Notes: generated by a model not told the origin, from the sequence alone. A stretch of 64,000 bases of DNA from Bacillota bacterium (GCA_023393165.1 JAEWMJ010000013.1:1-64000); one strand, 5' to 3'. Positions 8,776 through 17,589 are shown, numbered from the stretch's first letter. Translations and numbers: made by a program.

Positions 8776-8797
8776 ATTAAATATGCTGAGAAAAGAA

Positions 8798-9295
8798 ATG
8801 AACATTATTTTAATTGGAATGTCCGGGGCTGGAAAAAGCACCTTGGGCGTGCTGCTTGCCAAGACTTTGGGGATGAATTACGTGGACACCGATATTGTGA
8901 TTCAGCAGACCCAGGGCAGGCTGCTGCAGGAAATAATCGATACCGACGGAACTGAAAAATTTATTAAAGTTGAGGAAAAAGCCATTACCGGCCTGAAATT
9001 AAAAAATTGCGTTGTAGCCACGGGCGGAAGCGTCGTTTATTCAGATAAAGCCATGCGTTTTTTAAAATCGCACGGTCAGATCGTTTACCTGCATGTTCCG
9101 TATGAAGAGATAGAAAAAAGGCTAAAAAATATCAGAGACCGCGGAATCGTCATAAAAGAAGGAAACAGTTTAAAGGACGTATACGACGAAAGGGTTCCGT
9201 TATATAAAAAGTACGGTGATAAAACGGTTGATTGTACCGGCAGGGACACGGAAGAGTGCGTACGCGAGATTTTAAAGGCAGTAACCGAAAATTAA
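8798..9295 (+). CDS. aroK: Shikimate kinase
   Basis: About 165 residues from the MNIILIG start. Phosphorylates shikimate at O3 in chorismate synthesis. The P-loop GMSGAGKST is at residues 7-15, the DTD motif with Mg2+-binding Asp follows at about 30-32, and ATGGSVV is the shikimate-contacting loop. The lid Arg is in RDRGIV. The ATG at 8798 was chosen over upstream in-frame ATGs because the P-loop spacing then fits the family. It probably forms an operon with yhhN. No other aro genes are nearby. Confidence 0.85.
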   Translation: MNIILIGMSGAGKSTLGVLLAKTLGMNYVDTDIVIQQTQGRLLQEIIDTDGTEKFIKVEEKAITGLKLKNCVVATGGSVVYSDKAMRFLKSHGQIVYLHVPYEEIEKRLKNIRDRGIVIKEGNSLKDVYDERVPLYKKYGDKTVDCTGRDTEECVREILKAVTEN

Positions 9296-9325
9296 CCAAA
9301 GCTAACCCATTCGCAGCCCGAAGAT

Positions 9326-10237
9326 TTAAATACCTCCGCGCAGTTTTTTGAGCGCAGATTCAAAATATTCCGGCAGCGGTGCCTCAAATTCCATATATTC
9401 CCCCGTAACCGGATGGAAGAGGCCAAGCCTGTACGCATGCAGCAACTGGCCTTTGTGTCCAAGACTATTCTGAGCGCGCCCGTATTTCCCGTCACCTGCG
9501 ACAGGGTGGCCCAGATGCTTCATATGCACCCGGATCTGGTGTGTCCTGCCCGTTTCAAGCGCGCATTCCACATAGGTATACCCTTTAAACCTTTCCAGCA
9601 CCCGGTAATGCGTCACCGCATGCCTTCCCGTTTTTACCACAGCCATCTTTTTGCGGTCAGTTGGATGCCGTCCTATGGGCAGGTCAATAACGCCTTCGTC
9701 CTGTTTCAGATTGCCGTCCACCAGCGCCCTGTATATCCTTTTTGCCTGTTTTGTTTTGATCTGCTCGGAAAGCGCCAGATGCGCCTCATTATTTTTTGCG
9801 ATCACCAGCAGTCCGGAGGTATCCTTATCCAGCCTGTGCACGATTCCCGGCCGGATCTCGCCGTTTATGCCGGACAAGTCTTTAATGTTAAATAAAAGCG
9901 CGTTGACAAGAGTGCCTTGCTCGTTTCCCACAGCCGGATGCACAACCATTCCCTGCGCTTTGTTGATCACAGCAATATCCCCGTCCTGATAAACAATATT
10001 AATAGGTATGTCCTGCGGCTCAAGTTCCACCGGATGCGACGGAATAAGCCGTACGCGTACAATATCCCCGCCCGTAATCTTGCCTCCGGCTTTTGCCGGG
10101 CCGCCGTTTACGGTGATTTTGCCTTGTTCTATGAGGTTTTTGATGCCCGAACGGGTGAGATTGCTGTTTTCAGCCAAAAAGACGTCCAGCCTTTTATAAC
10201 TGCATGCCGAGCGAATCTCCAGATCATCATCATTCAT
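9326..10237 (-). CDS. RluD-type large-subunit rRNA pseudouridine synthase
   Basis: 303 residues. N-terminal S4-like RNA-binding domain (about 15-70), then the RluA/RluD catalytic domain with HRLDKDTSGLL, which holds the catalytic Asp at about residue 138, and the conserved GRTHQIRVH motif near 230. The start overlaps the end of lspA by 8 nt; the lspA-rluD pairing is common in Bacillota and the gene product is often called YlyB. The exact modified 23S site cannot be told from sequence. Confidence 0.9.
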   Translation of the reverse strand: MNDDDLEIRSACSYKRLDVFLAENSNLTRSGIKNLIEQGKITVNGGPAKAGGKITGGDIVRVRLIPSHPVELEPQDIPINIVYQDGDIAVINKAQGMVVHPAVGNEQGTLVNALLFNIKDLSGINGEIRPGIVHRLDKDTSGLLVIAKNNEAHLALSEQIKTKQAKRIYRALVDGNLKQDEGVIDLPIGRHPTDRKKMAVVKTGRHAVTHYRVLERFKGYTYVECALETGRTHQIRVHMKHLGHPVAGDGKYGRAQNSLGHKGQLLHAYRLGLFHPVTGEYMEFEAPLPEYFESALKKLRGGI

Positions 10238-10724
10238 CGCTTTTTACTTCCAGCCCCGGATCTTTTTTATTTTTATCCCAGTAGAATAAAAGGAATATCC
10301 CCAGAAGTACGGCGCCAATGCATACAAAGCTGTCCGCAACGTTGAAAACGGCAAATTTTACAAATGTAAATTCAATCATGTCCCGGACAAACCCAAGGAA
10401 TATCCGGTCGATCATGTTCCCGATCGCCCCGCCGATAATAAACAAAAGCGACAGACGCAGCAGCCGGGATTTATATTTTCTTGTTTTATATAATATATAA
10501 AACATAGCAATGGTCAAAATGACGGAAAGCAGGGCCAAAAGCCAGGTGGCATTGGAAAATATGCTGAACGCCGCGCCGGTGTTTTTCACATAGTGAAAGC
10601 TCGCGAAACCGGGTATAAACACAAATGTCTGATCCGGCAATTGCGGAAGCACATTTATGGCTGCAACCTTTGTAAGCTGGTCAAAAATTACGATTCCCGC
10701 GATAAGGATTATACTAAATAACAT
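10230..10724 (-). CDS. lspA: Lipoprotein signal peptidase (signal peptidase II)
   Basis: 164 residues, four transmembrane segments. Cleaves the signal peptide of lipoproteins after diacylglyceryl transfer to Cys. The two catalytic Asp residues are in GNMIDR (about residue 114) and FNVADSF (about 136), with the conserved NTGAAFSI motif at about 52. Works with Lgt at 17590. Start ATG follows AGAGG by 5 nt. Confidence 0.94.
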   Translation of the reverse strand: MLFSIILIAGIVIFDQLTKVAAINVLPQLPDQTFVFIPGFASFHYVKNTGAAFSIFSNATWLLALLSVILTIAMFYILYKTRKYKSRLLRLSLLFIIGGAIGNMIDRIFLGFVRDMIEFTFVKFAVFNVADSFVCIGAVLLGIFLLFYWDKNKKDPGLEVKSDE

Positions 10725-10958
10725 ATACGCCTCTTTTATATTTAATATTTTTGTTTTCTTATTTTGGTCAAAAAACTACTAATGATTACTTCTTTGCTCG
10801 CTCTTAAAAAACATTTTAATCATCCGCATTCATTTGGCATTCGTTCGCGTTCACCTCATATTCAGCAAACTTCCGCCTCGCTTCTGCGTGTGCTCGGCTA
10901 CGTTCCGCCGAATGAAATAAAAATGCCTCTTTAAGAGGCACCTCAAAAACATTTTATT
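10725..10958. repeat. lspA-divIVA gap with dispersed repeat and terminator
   Basis: This 234-bp gap holds a hairpin TGCCTCT/AGAGGCA at 10924-10940 that, read on the minus strand, is followed by a U-tract and should terminate divIVA transcripts. At 10845-10908 it contains ACTTCCGCCTCGCTTC and GTGCTCGGCT, closely resembling 27054-27095 in the tRNA-Gln region. No gene is seen. Confidence 0.55.
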
Positions 10959-11630
10959 TTAATCCTCATTTAATTCGTCAACCAGTATTTTGATTTCGTC
11001 CGCTTTTTTGAACGGAAGCTTATCCTCTGCCGGACTGTCGTCTCTTTTTTTCAGTATGTCGTCCAGATTCATTTTCTGGAAATTCTCGTCAATGTCAGCC
11101 ATGTCCATAGTCAGCTTATTGATATATTTGCTGACTTCAGCCACAGACTGGGTAATTTCGACTTCGTCCACCTTGTTGTCCATGATAGAGTACTGCTCGT
11201 CCAGAAAAGCCCTAAAACGCTGTTTGTACTCGCTTAAAAGCTGCTCGTATTTCATGAGTTCAGCCCTTGTATTTTCCATTTTGATTTGCGCGCCTTCAAT
11301 AATGGACTTTGCATTTTTCGTCGCCGCTTCCATTATTCCCTGTGCCTGTACCTCTATCTTGGAAACATACATCTGCGCGTTCCTTTGCGCCGCAAGTACC
11401 GTGCTCATTACCCGCTCTTCAGCCAAATCCAGTTTTTCGATGCGGTCGCGGACCGCGCTGAATTTCTGTTCCAGTTCTTCTTTTTCCTTCTTAATAGCGT
11501 CCCGTTCTTTAATCACGGCATCATAATCTTTTATGATCTCGTCCAAAAACACGTCCACTTCTTCAGTGTCATACCCTTTGAATTTTTTATTAAATTCTTT
11601 ATCAAGTATTTGCTTTGGCGTTAACGGCAT
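10959..11630 (-). CDS. divIVA: DivIVA-domain cell division/polarity protein
   Basis: 223 residues. The N-terminal lipid-binding DivIVA motif (LTPKQILDKEFNKKFKGYD, residues 3-21) precedes two long coiled-coil stretches (about 30-70 and 85-165). DivIVA proteins bind negatively curved membrane at septa and poles and organise division or peptidoglycan synthesis. The C-terminal third is charged and variable. It follows sepF by 45 nt in the classic division gene order and has a GGGGGA ribosome site. Confidence 0.92.
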   Translation of the reverse strand: MPLTPKQILDKEFNKKFKGYDTEEVDVFLDEIIKDYDAVIKERDAIKKEKEELEQKFSAVRDRIEKLDLAEERVMSTVLAAQRNAQMYVSKIEVQAQGIMEAATKNAKSIIEGAQIKMENTRAELMKYEQLLSEYKQRFRAFLDEQYSIMDNKVDEVEITQSVAEVSKYINKLTMDMADIDENFQKMNLDDILKKRDDSPAEDKLPFKKADEIKILVDELNED

Positions 11631-11675
11631 CTGCTAATCCCCCTATTCATGTTTAAATAAATAGTTTTATCAAAA

Positions 11676-12158
11676 TTATTCTCTGTCAACATATTTAAAT
11701 GCATAATCGTCTCCGGCTTCGGAAGCATTCGTGGTTACGTCCACATTAAAGGGCGCGACAACAAAAATATTTCTGGCCGCTTTTCTGATATTTCCGTTCA
11801 GAGCGTAAACTGCACCGCTGATAAAGTCAAGAATCCTTTGAGCAACACCCACTTCAAGCTCGTCCAGATTTACTACAATAGACTTTCTTTCTTTCAGATT
11901 ATCTATTATGTTTTGAGTATCCTCATAAGAAAGAGGCTTATAAATGAGCACCCTTACCTTGCTGGCGTCCGGAAGGCCCACTACTTTGCCTGTATTCTTC
12001 TTGCTGTAGCGTTTGTCTTCGTCCCGTTCATTATTTTCTTCATTGAAGTCGATCATGTCTTCCTGCAGGTTGTCTTCGTCTTCATAATACATATTTTCCT
12101 CACCCTCCATATCTTCAAATCCGATAAACGACAGAAATTTTTTCCCAAATTTACTCAT
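11676..12158 (-). CDS. sepF: SepF-like cell division protein
   Basis: 160 residues. N-terminal amphipathic membrane-targeting helix (MSKFGKKFLSFIGF), an acidic linker with many Asp/Glu, then the compact SepF fold from about residue 65 with the KVRVLIYKPLSYEDTQ and GAVYALNG segments. SepF polymerises and anchors FtsZ to the membrane. It sits between yggS and divIVA as in many Gram-positive genomes. Confidence 0.93.
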   Translation of the reverse strand: MSKFGKKFLSFIGFEDMEGEENMYYEDEDNLQEDMIDFNEENNERDEDKRYSKKNTGKVVGLPDASKVRVLIYKPLSYEDTQNIIDNLKERKSIVVNLDELEVGVAQRILDFISGAVYALNGNIRKAARNIFVVAPFNVDVTTNASEAGDDYAFKYVDRE

Positions 12159-12181
12159 TCCGTTTGCCCCTTTCAGGTTAA

Positions 12182-12865
12182 TTAACCTCTATCTCCGAAT
12201 AGTGCCGATCCAACCCTTACCATGTTTGCACCTTCCAGCACTGCCTCACAATAATCATTGGACATACCCATGGACAGATACTTAAAGTCAAAGTTATCAT
12301 ATTTTTGTTCCGTCAGGGTATCAAATAATTTTTTTGTACGCGCAAAAACATTGCGCAAATACATCTTATCATTTGTATACGGCGCAATTGTCATAAGCCC
12401 CAATATACGTATATTCTTAAGACGCGCTATTTCCTCCGCCGCGCCGTTGATTTCATCCGTTGAAAAGCCGGATTTTGAATCCTCCCCGGAAACATTTACC
12501 TCCATCAGGGCATTGACGCCGCATCCGTTTTTTTCGCATTGCTTCTGCAGTTCAACCGCAAGGGGTATCCTGTCCAGAGAATGCAGCAACCATATATTGT
12601 TTATTATATACTTAACCTTATTGGTTTGCAACCTACCTATAATATTCCATTTTACGTCACCCGGCATTTTATCTTTTTTCTCTAAAAATTCCTGTACGCG
12701 GTTTTCTCCGAAAAAGCGGAGACCCGCATCATAAGCCTCAAGCATCTGGGAAACCGGCTTTGTTTTACTGACCGCAACCAATGTAATGCCGTTGGGATCC
12801 ACTCCGGCCTGAGCCGCGCTTTTATCTATATTGGCAAGGACTTTTTCAATATTGTCGTTCATCAT
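12182..12865 (-). CDS. YggS-family pyridoxal phosphate homeostasis protein
   Basis: 227 residues, single-domain alanine-racemase-like TIM barrel. The PLP-binding Lys is in LVAVSKTKP (about residue 34), and the family motif FGENRVQEF is at about 71-79. It carries PLP without a known catalytic reaction and influences vitamin B6 and amino acid balance. Located directly upstream of sepF in the same direction, 4 nt after the HlyD-like gene. Confidence 0.92.
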   Translation of the reverse strand: MMNDNIEKVLANIDKSAAQAGVDPNGITLVAVSKTKPVSQMLEAYDAGLRFFGENRVQEFLEKKDKMPGDVKWNIIGRLQTNKVKYIINNIWLLHSLDRIPLAVELQKQCEKNGCGVNALMEVNVSGEDSKSGFSTDEINGAAEEIARLKNIRILGLMTIAPYTNDKMYLRNVFARTKKLFDTLTEQKYDNFDFKYLSMGMSNDYCEAVLEGANMVRVGSALFGDRG

Positions 12866-12869
12866 TTGT

Positions 12870-14063
12870 CTATTCCTCTATTTCCTGCCCGGACTGTAAT
12901 TTATCGTTCTCATTTACCGGCTTTATAATCGCATATCCGCCTTTATCGATCAGCACGTTTACGGGAACAAATTTCTTTTCCTTGTTCTCTATCAAATATA
13001 CGCCCTTTACATTTTCAACCGTTTTAATTGATTTGGACGGGACCTTCAAGCCCTGGAACACCGCATGAATATCCGCGTCAGTTCTGCGCGTATTCAGAAG
13101 AGGACCGATATCGTCATCAATTTCAATCGCATAGATATAGCCCGATTCTTCCTCGCGTTTTCCAACCACCTTGCCCGTATATTGCTTGTCCACATAATCC
13201 TTGAACGCGATATAAAAATCGTTATCGCTTTCAAATTCATGAATCGGTACCGTGGATACGATCAGCAAATACCATTTATAATTATTCACCAGCCTGTAAA
13301 GAGGCCTTTCGGCTTCCGAAGTAACAGCCTGCGTCAAAGCCGATCCGTTTACGATATCGTTGATGTTTTTTATTGTAAGCTGTTCGATATTATTCGCGTT
13401 CAGCAGATCCTCGCAGCCGTCAAAATAAAAGCTGACAACGCCCGCTTCCGGGGCTGTAACTGTTTCACGCCAGGAATCCACCCGTTCGATCAATTGCGAT
13501 TCCTGTTCGTAATATTGATTGAGCTGGGTATCGGCATTCACCTTTTCATGAAGATACTGCTGTTTATTTTCCATCAGCAGCCTTAAAGCTTTTTCTTCTT
13601 CAATAAGGTCTCCCTCTGCCTTTCCGCTTATGATATCGCTGATCTGTTCGCTTTTATCGCTGATACTTTGGTTGATAGCCGCCAGATCCTGGTCTATCAC
13701 ATCACGCAGCAGATTATTTTCCTGGTACTGCTCAATCTTGGTTTGCGTCTCCAGGAGTTCGCTCATAATTTTATCGTTATAGCCCCATTTGTAAACTTCG
13801 GCAATCTCCGTGCCCTCGGTCACCCTTTCTCCCTCGGACGCCAAAAAAGTGGCTTTACCGTAATTTTCGGCATTAAAAACCTGCTCGTCCCGCACTATAA
13901 CGGTAGCCTGGCTTGTATCAAAATCAATCTTGCCTGTTTGGATTTGTACCGTATTTACTTGGAAAATAAAAAAGACAACAAAGAAAACAGCAACAGCGAC
14001 ACCGCCGATAAAGATAAAAAACTTTGCGCTTGGTTTTCTTGTAGTCCTTCTGTTTGGTCTCAT
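12870..14063 (-). CDS. HlyD-like membrane-anchored protein in the division cluster
   Basis: About 398 residues. Basic N-terminus, one transmembrane helix near residues 18-38, then an extracytoplasmic part with a biotinyl-lipoyl-like half (EGERVTEGTEIAEV), a coiled-coil hairpin (about 110-200) and a second half-motif, the arrangement of HlyD-type adaptor proteins. No ABC or RND partner is adjacent. The start at 14063 (MRPNRR) is preferred because GGGAG lies 9 nt upstream. A role in export or envelope assembly linked to division is inference from position only. Confidence 0.6.
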   Translation of the reverse strand: MRPNRRTTRKPSAKFFIFIGGVAVAVFFVVFFIFQVNTVQIQTGKIDFDTSQATVIVRDEQVFNAENYGKATFLASEGERVTEGTEIAEVYKWGYNDKIMSELLETQTKIEQYQENNLLRDVIDQDLAAINQSISDKSEQISDIISGKAEGDLIEEEKALRLLMENKQQYLHEKVNADTQLNQYYEQESQLIERVDSWRETVTAPEAGVVSFYFDGCEDLLNANNIEQLTIKNINDIVNGSALTQAVTSEAERPLYRLVNNYKWYLLIVSTVPIHEFESDNDFYIAFKDYVDKQYTGKVVGKREEESGYIYAIEIDDDIGPLLNTRRTDADIHAVFQGLKVPSKSIKTVENVKGVYLIENKEKKFVPVNVLIDKGGYAIIKPVNENDKLQSGQEIEE

Positions 14064-14116
14064 AGTAACAATCTCCCGCACGAAATCAGATTTTGTGTTG
14101 GACCAATCAATATTTC

Positions 14117-14146
14117 ATTATACCCACTATTTTACACGAGTTTTAC
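14117..14146 (-). promoter_or_regulatory. Possible SigB-type promoter before the HlyD-like gene
   Basis: On the minus strand GTAAAA, 15 nt, GGGTATAAT. The GGGTAT core matches the -10 of SigB-type promoters (GTTTAA-N13-15-GGGTAT); the -35 is only partial. A TATAAT overlaps it, so a sigma-A promoter is equally possible. Confidence 0.3.
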
Positions 14147-14527
14147 TTTTATAGCAATAATATTTCCCTTTCTATTATATCTTAAGGCGTCTGACAATAC
14201 ATCTACGATATGAATACCCCGTCCGCCTTCCTTCATAATACAGTTTTCCTCGGAAATATCAATCCCGCGGTATTTTGAATAATCAAATCCAACACCATCG
14301 TCTATTATGGCAATCGAAACAAATGTTCCGTTTAATTTAGCCAGCACCCTGACATAGCTGCCGGGCTTTGCATATTTAAAACAATTGGTAACAATCTCGT
14401 TTATGATAATTTTCAATTTGAATTCAATTTCTTCGTTCAGGTAAATACAATCCGAGATACTGGATAAAAACTCGCGTATCGCATCCCGTGTTTCATTCAA
14501 ACTGAATATTGTATTATCATACAACAT
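14132..14527 (-). CDS. Anti-sigma factor ATPase (RsbW/SpoIIAB-like, GHKL fold)
   Basis: 131 residues. GHKL ATPase with intact boxes: N-box INEIVTNCFKYA (about 49-60), G1 DDGVGFD (about 84-90) and G2 GRGIHIV (about 106-112). This family binds a sigma factor and phosphorylates a STAS antagonist. It lies 59 nt after the sigma gene, and STAS and a second ATPase-like gene are upstream, so the set looks like a partner-switching module. GAGGTG precedes the ATG. Confidence 0.8.
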   Translation of the reverse strand: MLYDNTIFSLNETRDAIREFLSSISDCIYLNEEIEFKLKIIINEIVTNCFKYAKPGSYVRVLAKLNGTFVSIAIIDDGVGFDYSKYRGIDISEENCIMKEGGRGIHIVDVLSDALRYNRKGNIIAIKVKLV

Positions 14528-14586
14528 CTTAACACCTCAGGACAGATCTATTCTTTCAGTATAATGATAAACATATCAAAGAATCA

Positions 14587-15327
14587 TTAAACTTTAGATT
14601 TCAATTTGGAAAGAATTCTCCGCTCCAACCTGGAAATCTGCATCTGTGATACACCTATTAAGTCTGCAACCTGTTTTTGTGTTTTGTTGTTTACAAACCT
14701 CTCCATAATTATCTTTTTTTCATCGTCATTCAGCAGATTAAGGCAATAATTCAAAAAATCCTGGTTTTCTATCCTTTCGAAATGTACGTCGTTCTCTCCA
14801 AGCATTCCCATCAGCTGCAAGTCGTCGTCCTCGCTTCCAGCCATAGCGCCGTCCAAAGAAATTACATTTCCAGCCTGTTTCAGTTCTAAAAGCTCCAGTA
14901 TTTTTTCAACCGGTAGGTCAAGTTTCTCCGCAAGCTGCGAAGGCTTGGGCGTGCTGCCGAATTTTATGGTATATTCGCTGATTGCGTTATTTACTTTTTT
15001 CAGAAGCTCTCCGTCACGCCGGGGGACTCTAAGAAGCCTTGTTTGATCCCTGAAATAATTTTTAAGTTCTCCAATGAGCGAGGGCGTCGCAAAGCTGGTA
15101 AATTTGACTTCCCTCGACGGATCAAAGCGTTCGATGGCGCGCACAAGGGCAAGGCTTGCAGCCTGGTACAAATCCTCATAGTCCACGCCGCGGCCTACAA
15201 ATTTTTTCGCTATGATCTGCGCAACATAAAGATAACGCTCGACAAGCTCGTTTCGAACGTTCACATCCTTATCTTTGGCATATATCTTGAAAAGTTGGGT
15301 ATCGTTCAGTTTCTTTAAATCCGTCAC
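14587..15327 (-). CDS. SigB/SigF-family RNA polymerase sigma factor
   Basis: 246 residues with sigma-70 regions 2, 3 and 4. Region 2 has GVDYEDLYQAASLALVRAI and the FTSFATPSLIGELKNYFRD segment typical of the SigB/SigF/SigG branch; region 4 holds a helix-turn-helix ending QKQVADLIGVSQMQISRLE. It lies between two GHKL-type proteins and a STAS protein, so its activity is likely controlled by partner switching. Whether it serves general stress (SigB) or sporulation (SigF) cannot be settled; no SpoIIAA/SpoIIAB/SigF gene order is seen. Confidence 0.85.
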   Translation of the reverse strand: MTDLKKLNDTQLFKIYAKDKDVNVRNELVERYLYVAQIIAKKFVGRGVDYEDLYQAASLALVRAIERFDPSREVKFTSFATPSLIGELKNYFRDQTRLLRVPRRDGELLKKVNNAISEYTIKFGSTPKPSQLAEKLDLPVEKILELLELKQAGNVISLDGAMAGSEDDDLQLMGMLGENDVHFERIENQDFLNYCLNLLNDDEKKIIMERFVNNKTQKQVADLIGVSQMQISRLERRILSKLKSKV

Positions 15328-15335
15328 TGTAAAAG

Positions 15336-15725
15336 CTATTCCTCCGGCTCCGGTTTGATCACAAAATAAACTTCGCTTAAAACCTCGTCCTGCCGTATAA
15401 AAGAAACATGCTGTGAGAGGGCTTCTATCATTATTTTGCTCATTTCTTCATTAAATTCCACGCATTCCCGGACAGGCAAAATCCTTTCCGCTCCCAGCGC
15501 ACAAACACGCACCTTTATTTCTCCGTCGCATTCCAGCAGAATATTCAAGGATTCGCAGGTCTGGGAATACATTAAAAGCAGGCAGGCTTCAGCAATGCAT
15601 GATTTGATATCTTCAATCTTGCTGACGTTAAAATCAAAACTGCAGGCGACGCCCGATGCAGCCAGCCTGATTGCACTGATGTATTCGGCTTTGGCAGGAA
15701 ATAAAAAAGAGATTTTATCGTTCAT
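15336..15725 (-). CDS. Degenerate RsbW-like (GHKL-fold) protein
   Basis: 129 residues. The N-terminal half aligns by pattern with anti-sigma ATPases (segment IKSCIAEACLLLMYS where the N-box should be), but the metal-binding Asn and following His are replaced, and no DxGxG or GxGL box is present. It probably cannot bind ATP. Its start overlaps the STAS gene stop by 4 nt, which suggests coupled synthesis and a physical complex. Function is unknown; a non-catalytic binding partner of the STAS or sigma protein is inference. Confidence 0.5.
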   Translation of the reverse strand: MNDKISFLFPAKAEYISAIRLAASGVACSFDFNVSKIEDIKSCIAEACLLLMYSQTCESLNILLECDGEIKVRVCALGAERILPVRECVEFNEEMSKIMIEALSQHVSFIRQDEVLSEVYFVIKPEPEE

Positions 15726-16042
15726 TTGGTTTCCACCTCAATGTCAAATATCTTGTCCAAAGCGGTAATTGTAAATATTTTCTGCAAATAAGGTTTTAAA
15801 TGAATAATTTTAATGGACCCACCCAGTTCTTTGGATTTTTTTAAAGCGCCTACCATAACGCCCAAACCGGTTGAATCGATGTATTTTAAGTTCTCGCAAT
15901 CTATTAGGACATCCGGGCTGTGCTTTTCTATTCCCTGATAGACGGTTTCCTTAAATTCCGAAACGTTGGAGACGTCCATCTCACCGCTGATTTTTAAAAT
16001 TAAAATATTATCATCATTGTTAAAAACTTGCTCTATTACCAT
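15722..16042 (-). CDS. STAS-domain anti-sigma factor antagonist (RsbV/SpoIIAA-like)
   Basis: 106 residues from the MVIEQVF start, which follows GGAGGTG by 7 nt; upstream in-frame ATGs have no ribosome site. The STAS fold shows LKISGEMDVSN and the phosphorylation-site segment KYIDSTGLGVMVGAL with the conserved Ser at about residue 57. In the family, the unphosphorylated form sequesters the anti-sigma ATPase and frees the sigma factor. First gene of the four-gene sigma module. Confidence 0.87.
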   Translation of the reverse strand: MVIEQVFNNDDNILILKISGEMDVSNVSEFKETVYQGIEKHSPDVLIDCENLKYIDSTGLGVMVGALKKSKELGGSIKIIHLKPYLQKIFTITALDKIFDIEVETK

Positions 16043-16063
16043 ACTGCCGCACCTCCGTTTAGC

Positions 16064-16092
16064 ATTATACCAGATAAAAACAAATAAATAAA
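16064..16092 (-). promoter_or_regulatory. Promoter of the sigma module
   Basis: TGGTATAAT extended -10 (TATAAT at 16064-16069) with TTTATT 17 bp upstream, 22 nt before the STAS ATG. The -35 is weak. Confidence 0.5.
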
Positions 16093-16211
16093 GATTATAA
16101 TACACATATTACCTGCTGATACTTTCACTCAGCATTTTTCATATATAATGGCAGATTGGCGCCGAATCTAATCAACCAGGCTGTTTTCACCTGTTTTTTT
16201 AGAAATATTAT

Positions 16212-16240
16212 TTGTTTAGTTGTGTAAAATATATTATACT
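16212..16240 (+). promoter_or_regulatory. Promoter of the PerM-type transporter
   Basis: TTGTTT (16212-16217), 17-bp spacer, TATACT (16235-16240), followed by GGAGGG and the ATG at 16263. Confidence 0.6.
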
Positions 16241-16262
16241 TAAAATAATTGGAGGGTTTTGC

Positions 16263-17519
16263 ATGAAAGTCGAGTGGAACAATAAATACAAAACTGTTTC
16301 CGTTTACATAATCATTACTTTTTTAGTATGTCTTCTGATCGGCTTATTCTTTGTTAATATCAATCTGGTTGGTCAGGGACTCGCAGTTTTTTTTAATCTT
16401 CTGATGCCGTTTATTATAGGCTGCGCGCTGGCCTATCTTTTGAGCCGGCCGACAAATTTTATAGAAAAATATCTGTTTGCTTTTATAGATCGCAACCACC
16501 CGCACCCTGCGGCGAGGCGGAACCTGTCCATATTGGCTGTTTACATTATTATATTTACGATAATTATATTCCTTTTTATGTACATCATCCCACAGCTGAT
16601 AGCCAGCCTTGGGATTCTGTTTTCCAGCATGCCGGGCTACATCGCCATTTTAAAACAAAGTATCATCGATTTATTGAAATCGGCCAACCTGTATTCGGCT
16701 GACGTTCAAAAAAGCATCAACGACTTTTTCGCTTCATTTTTGGATGTTACCAAGTATTTTGATGATTTGATCGTAAATGCCGGAACAATAACCACTCAAA
16801 TCGGTAGCTGGCTTTTCAAGATCGTAGTCGGTATTATTGTTTCTGTTTATATATTGGCCAACACAAAAAAGTTCGGCGTACAGGCCAAAAAACTGGCTTT
16901 TTCAATTTTTCCGCAAAAATACGCCAAAAGATTCATCCAAATACTCCACTTTTCCAGCGATATCTTTATCAAGTATGTGATCGGCACCTTGCTTGACGCG
17001 CTTATCATTGGAACAATTACTTTTGCATTCCTCAGTATATTCGGGTTCCCTTATCCTCTGCTGATTGCAGTAATCGTAGGGGTAACCAATATCATTCCGT
17101 TTTTTGGGCCGTTCATCGGAGCGATCCCCAGCGCGATTATCATTTTTGTTGTAAACCCGATTCAGGCTCTTTGGTTTATCATATTTATCGTGGTGCTGCA
17201 GCAGATAGACGGAAACATCATTATGCCCCATATTGTAGGCCAAACCACAAAACTGCATGCTTTTTGGGTGCTTTTCGCCCTTATACTGGGCGGAGGATTG
17301 TTCGGCCCCTGGGGACTTATATTGGGCGTCCCGGTTTGGGCTGTCGTCTATTCACTTATTTCCGCTGCCGTCAATAAACAACTGAAAGATAAAGAAATTC
17401 CAGAATATTACTATATGACTTTAGGTCCGCCGGGAAAACAGCAGAAAGGGCCTTCCAAAGAAAGCGCCGCAGCCAATACTAAAAGGCGCGATCAGGAAAT
17501 AGACAAAAAAGACAGATAA
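16263..17519 (+). CDS. AI-2E/PerM-family membrane transporter
   Basis: About 418 residues with seven to eight transmembrane segments. The family motif region GxxxGxIPS appears as FGPFIGAIPSAI (about residue 287-298), followed by QQIDGNIIMPHIVG, a hallmark of the AI-2E transporter family. Members include quorum-signal exporters and Na+/H+ antiporters, so substrate is unknown. The C-terminal 40 residues are hydrophilic. The start at 16263 follows GGAGGG by about 6 nt; an in-frame start 17 codons earlier overlaps the promoter. Confidence 0.85.
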   Translation: MKVEWNNKYKTVSVYIIITFLVCLLIGLFFVNINLVGQGLAVFFNLLMPFIIGCALAYLLSRPTNFIEKYLFAFIDRNHPHPAARRNLSILAVYIIIFTIIIFLFMYIIPQLIASLGILFSSMPGYIAILKQSIIDLLKSANLYSADVQKSINDFFASFLDVTKYFDDLIVNAGTITTQIGSWLFKIVVGIIVSVYILANTKKFGVQAKKLAFSIFPQKYAKRFIQILHFSSDIFIKYVIGTLLDALIIGTITFAFLSIFGFPYPLLIAVIVGVTNIIPFFGPFIGAIPSAIIIFVVNPIQALWFIIFIVVLQQIDGNIIMPHIVGQTTKLHAFWVLFALILGGGLFGPWGLILGVPVWAVVYSLISAAVNKQLKDKEIPEYYYMTLGPPGKQQKGPSKESAAANTKRRDQEIDKKDR

Positions 17520-17543
17520 AAAGAATTTGATGCTCTTTAACAT

Positions 17544-17567
17544 AAAAAACGGCTTAAGCCGTTTTTT
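17544..17567. terminator. Bidirectional terminator between perM-type gene and lgt
   Basis: Perfect palindrome AAAAAACGGCTT/AAGCCGTTTTTT between two convergent genes; it works as an intrinsic terminator in both directions. Confidence 0.85.
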
Positions 17568-17589
17568 ATTATTAGTTTTAAGTCGTCTT

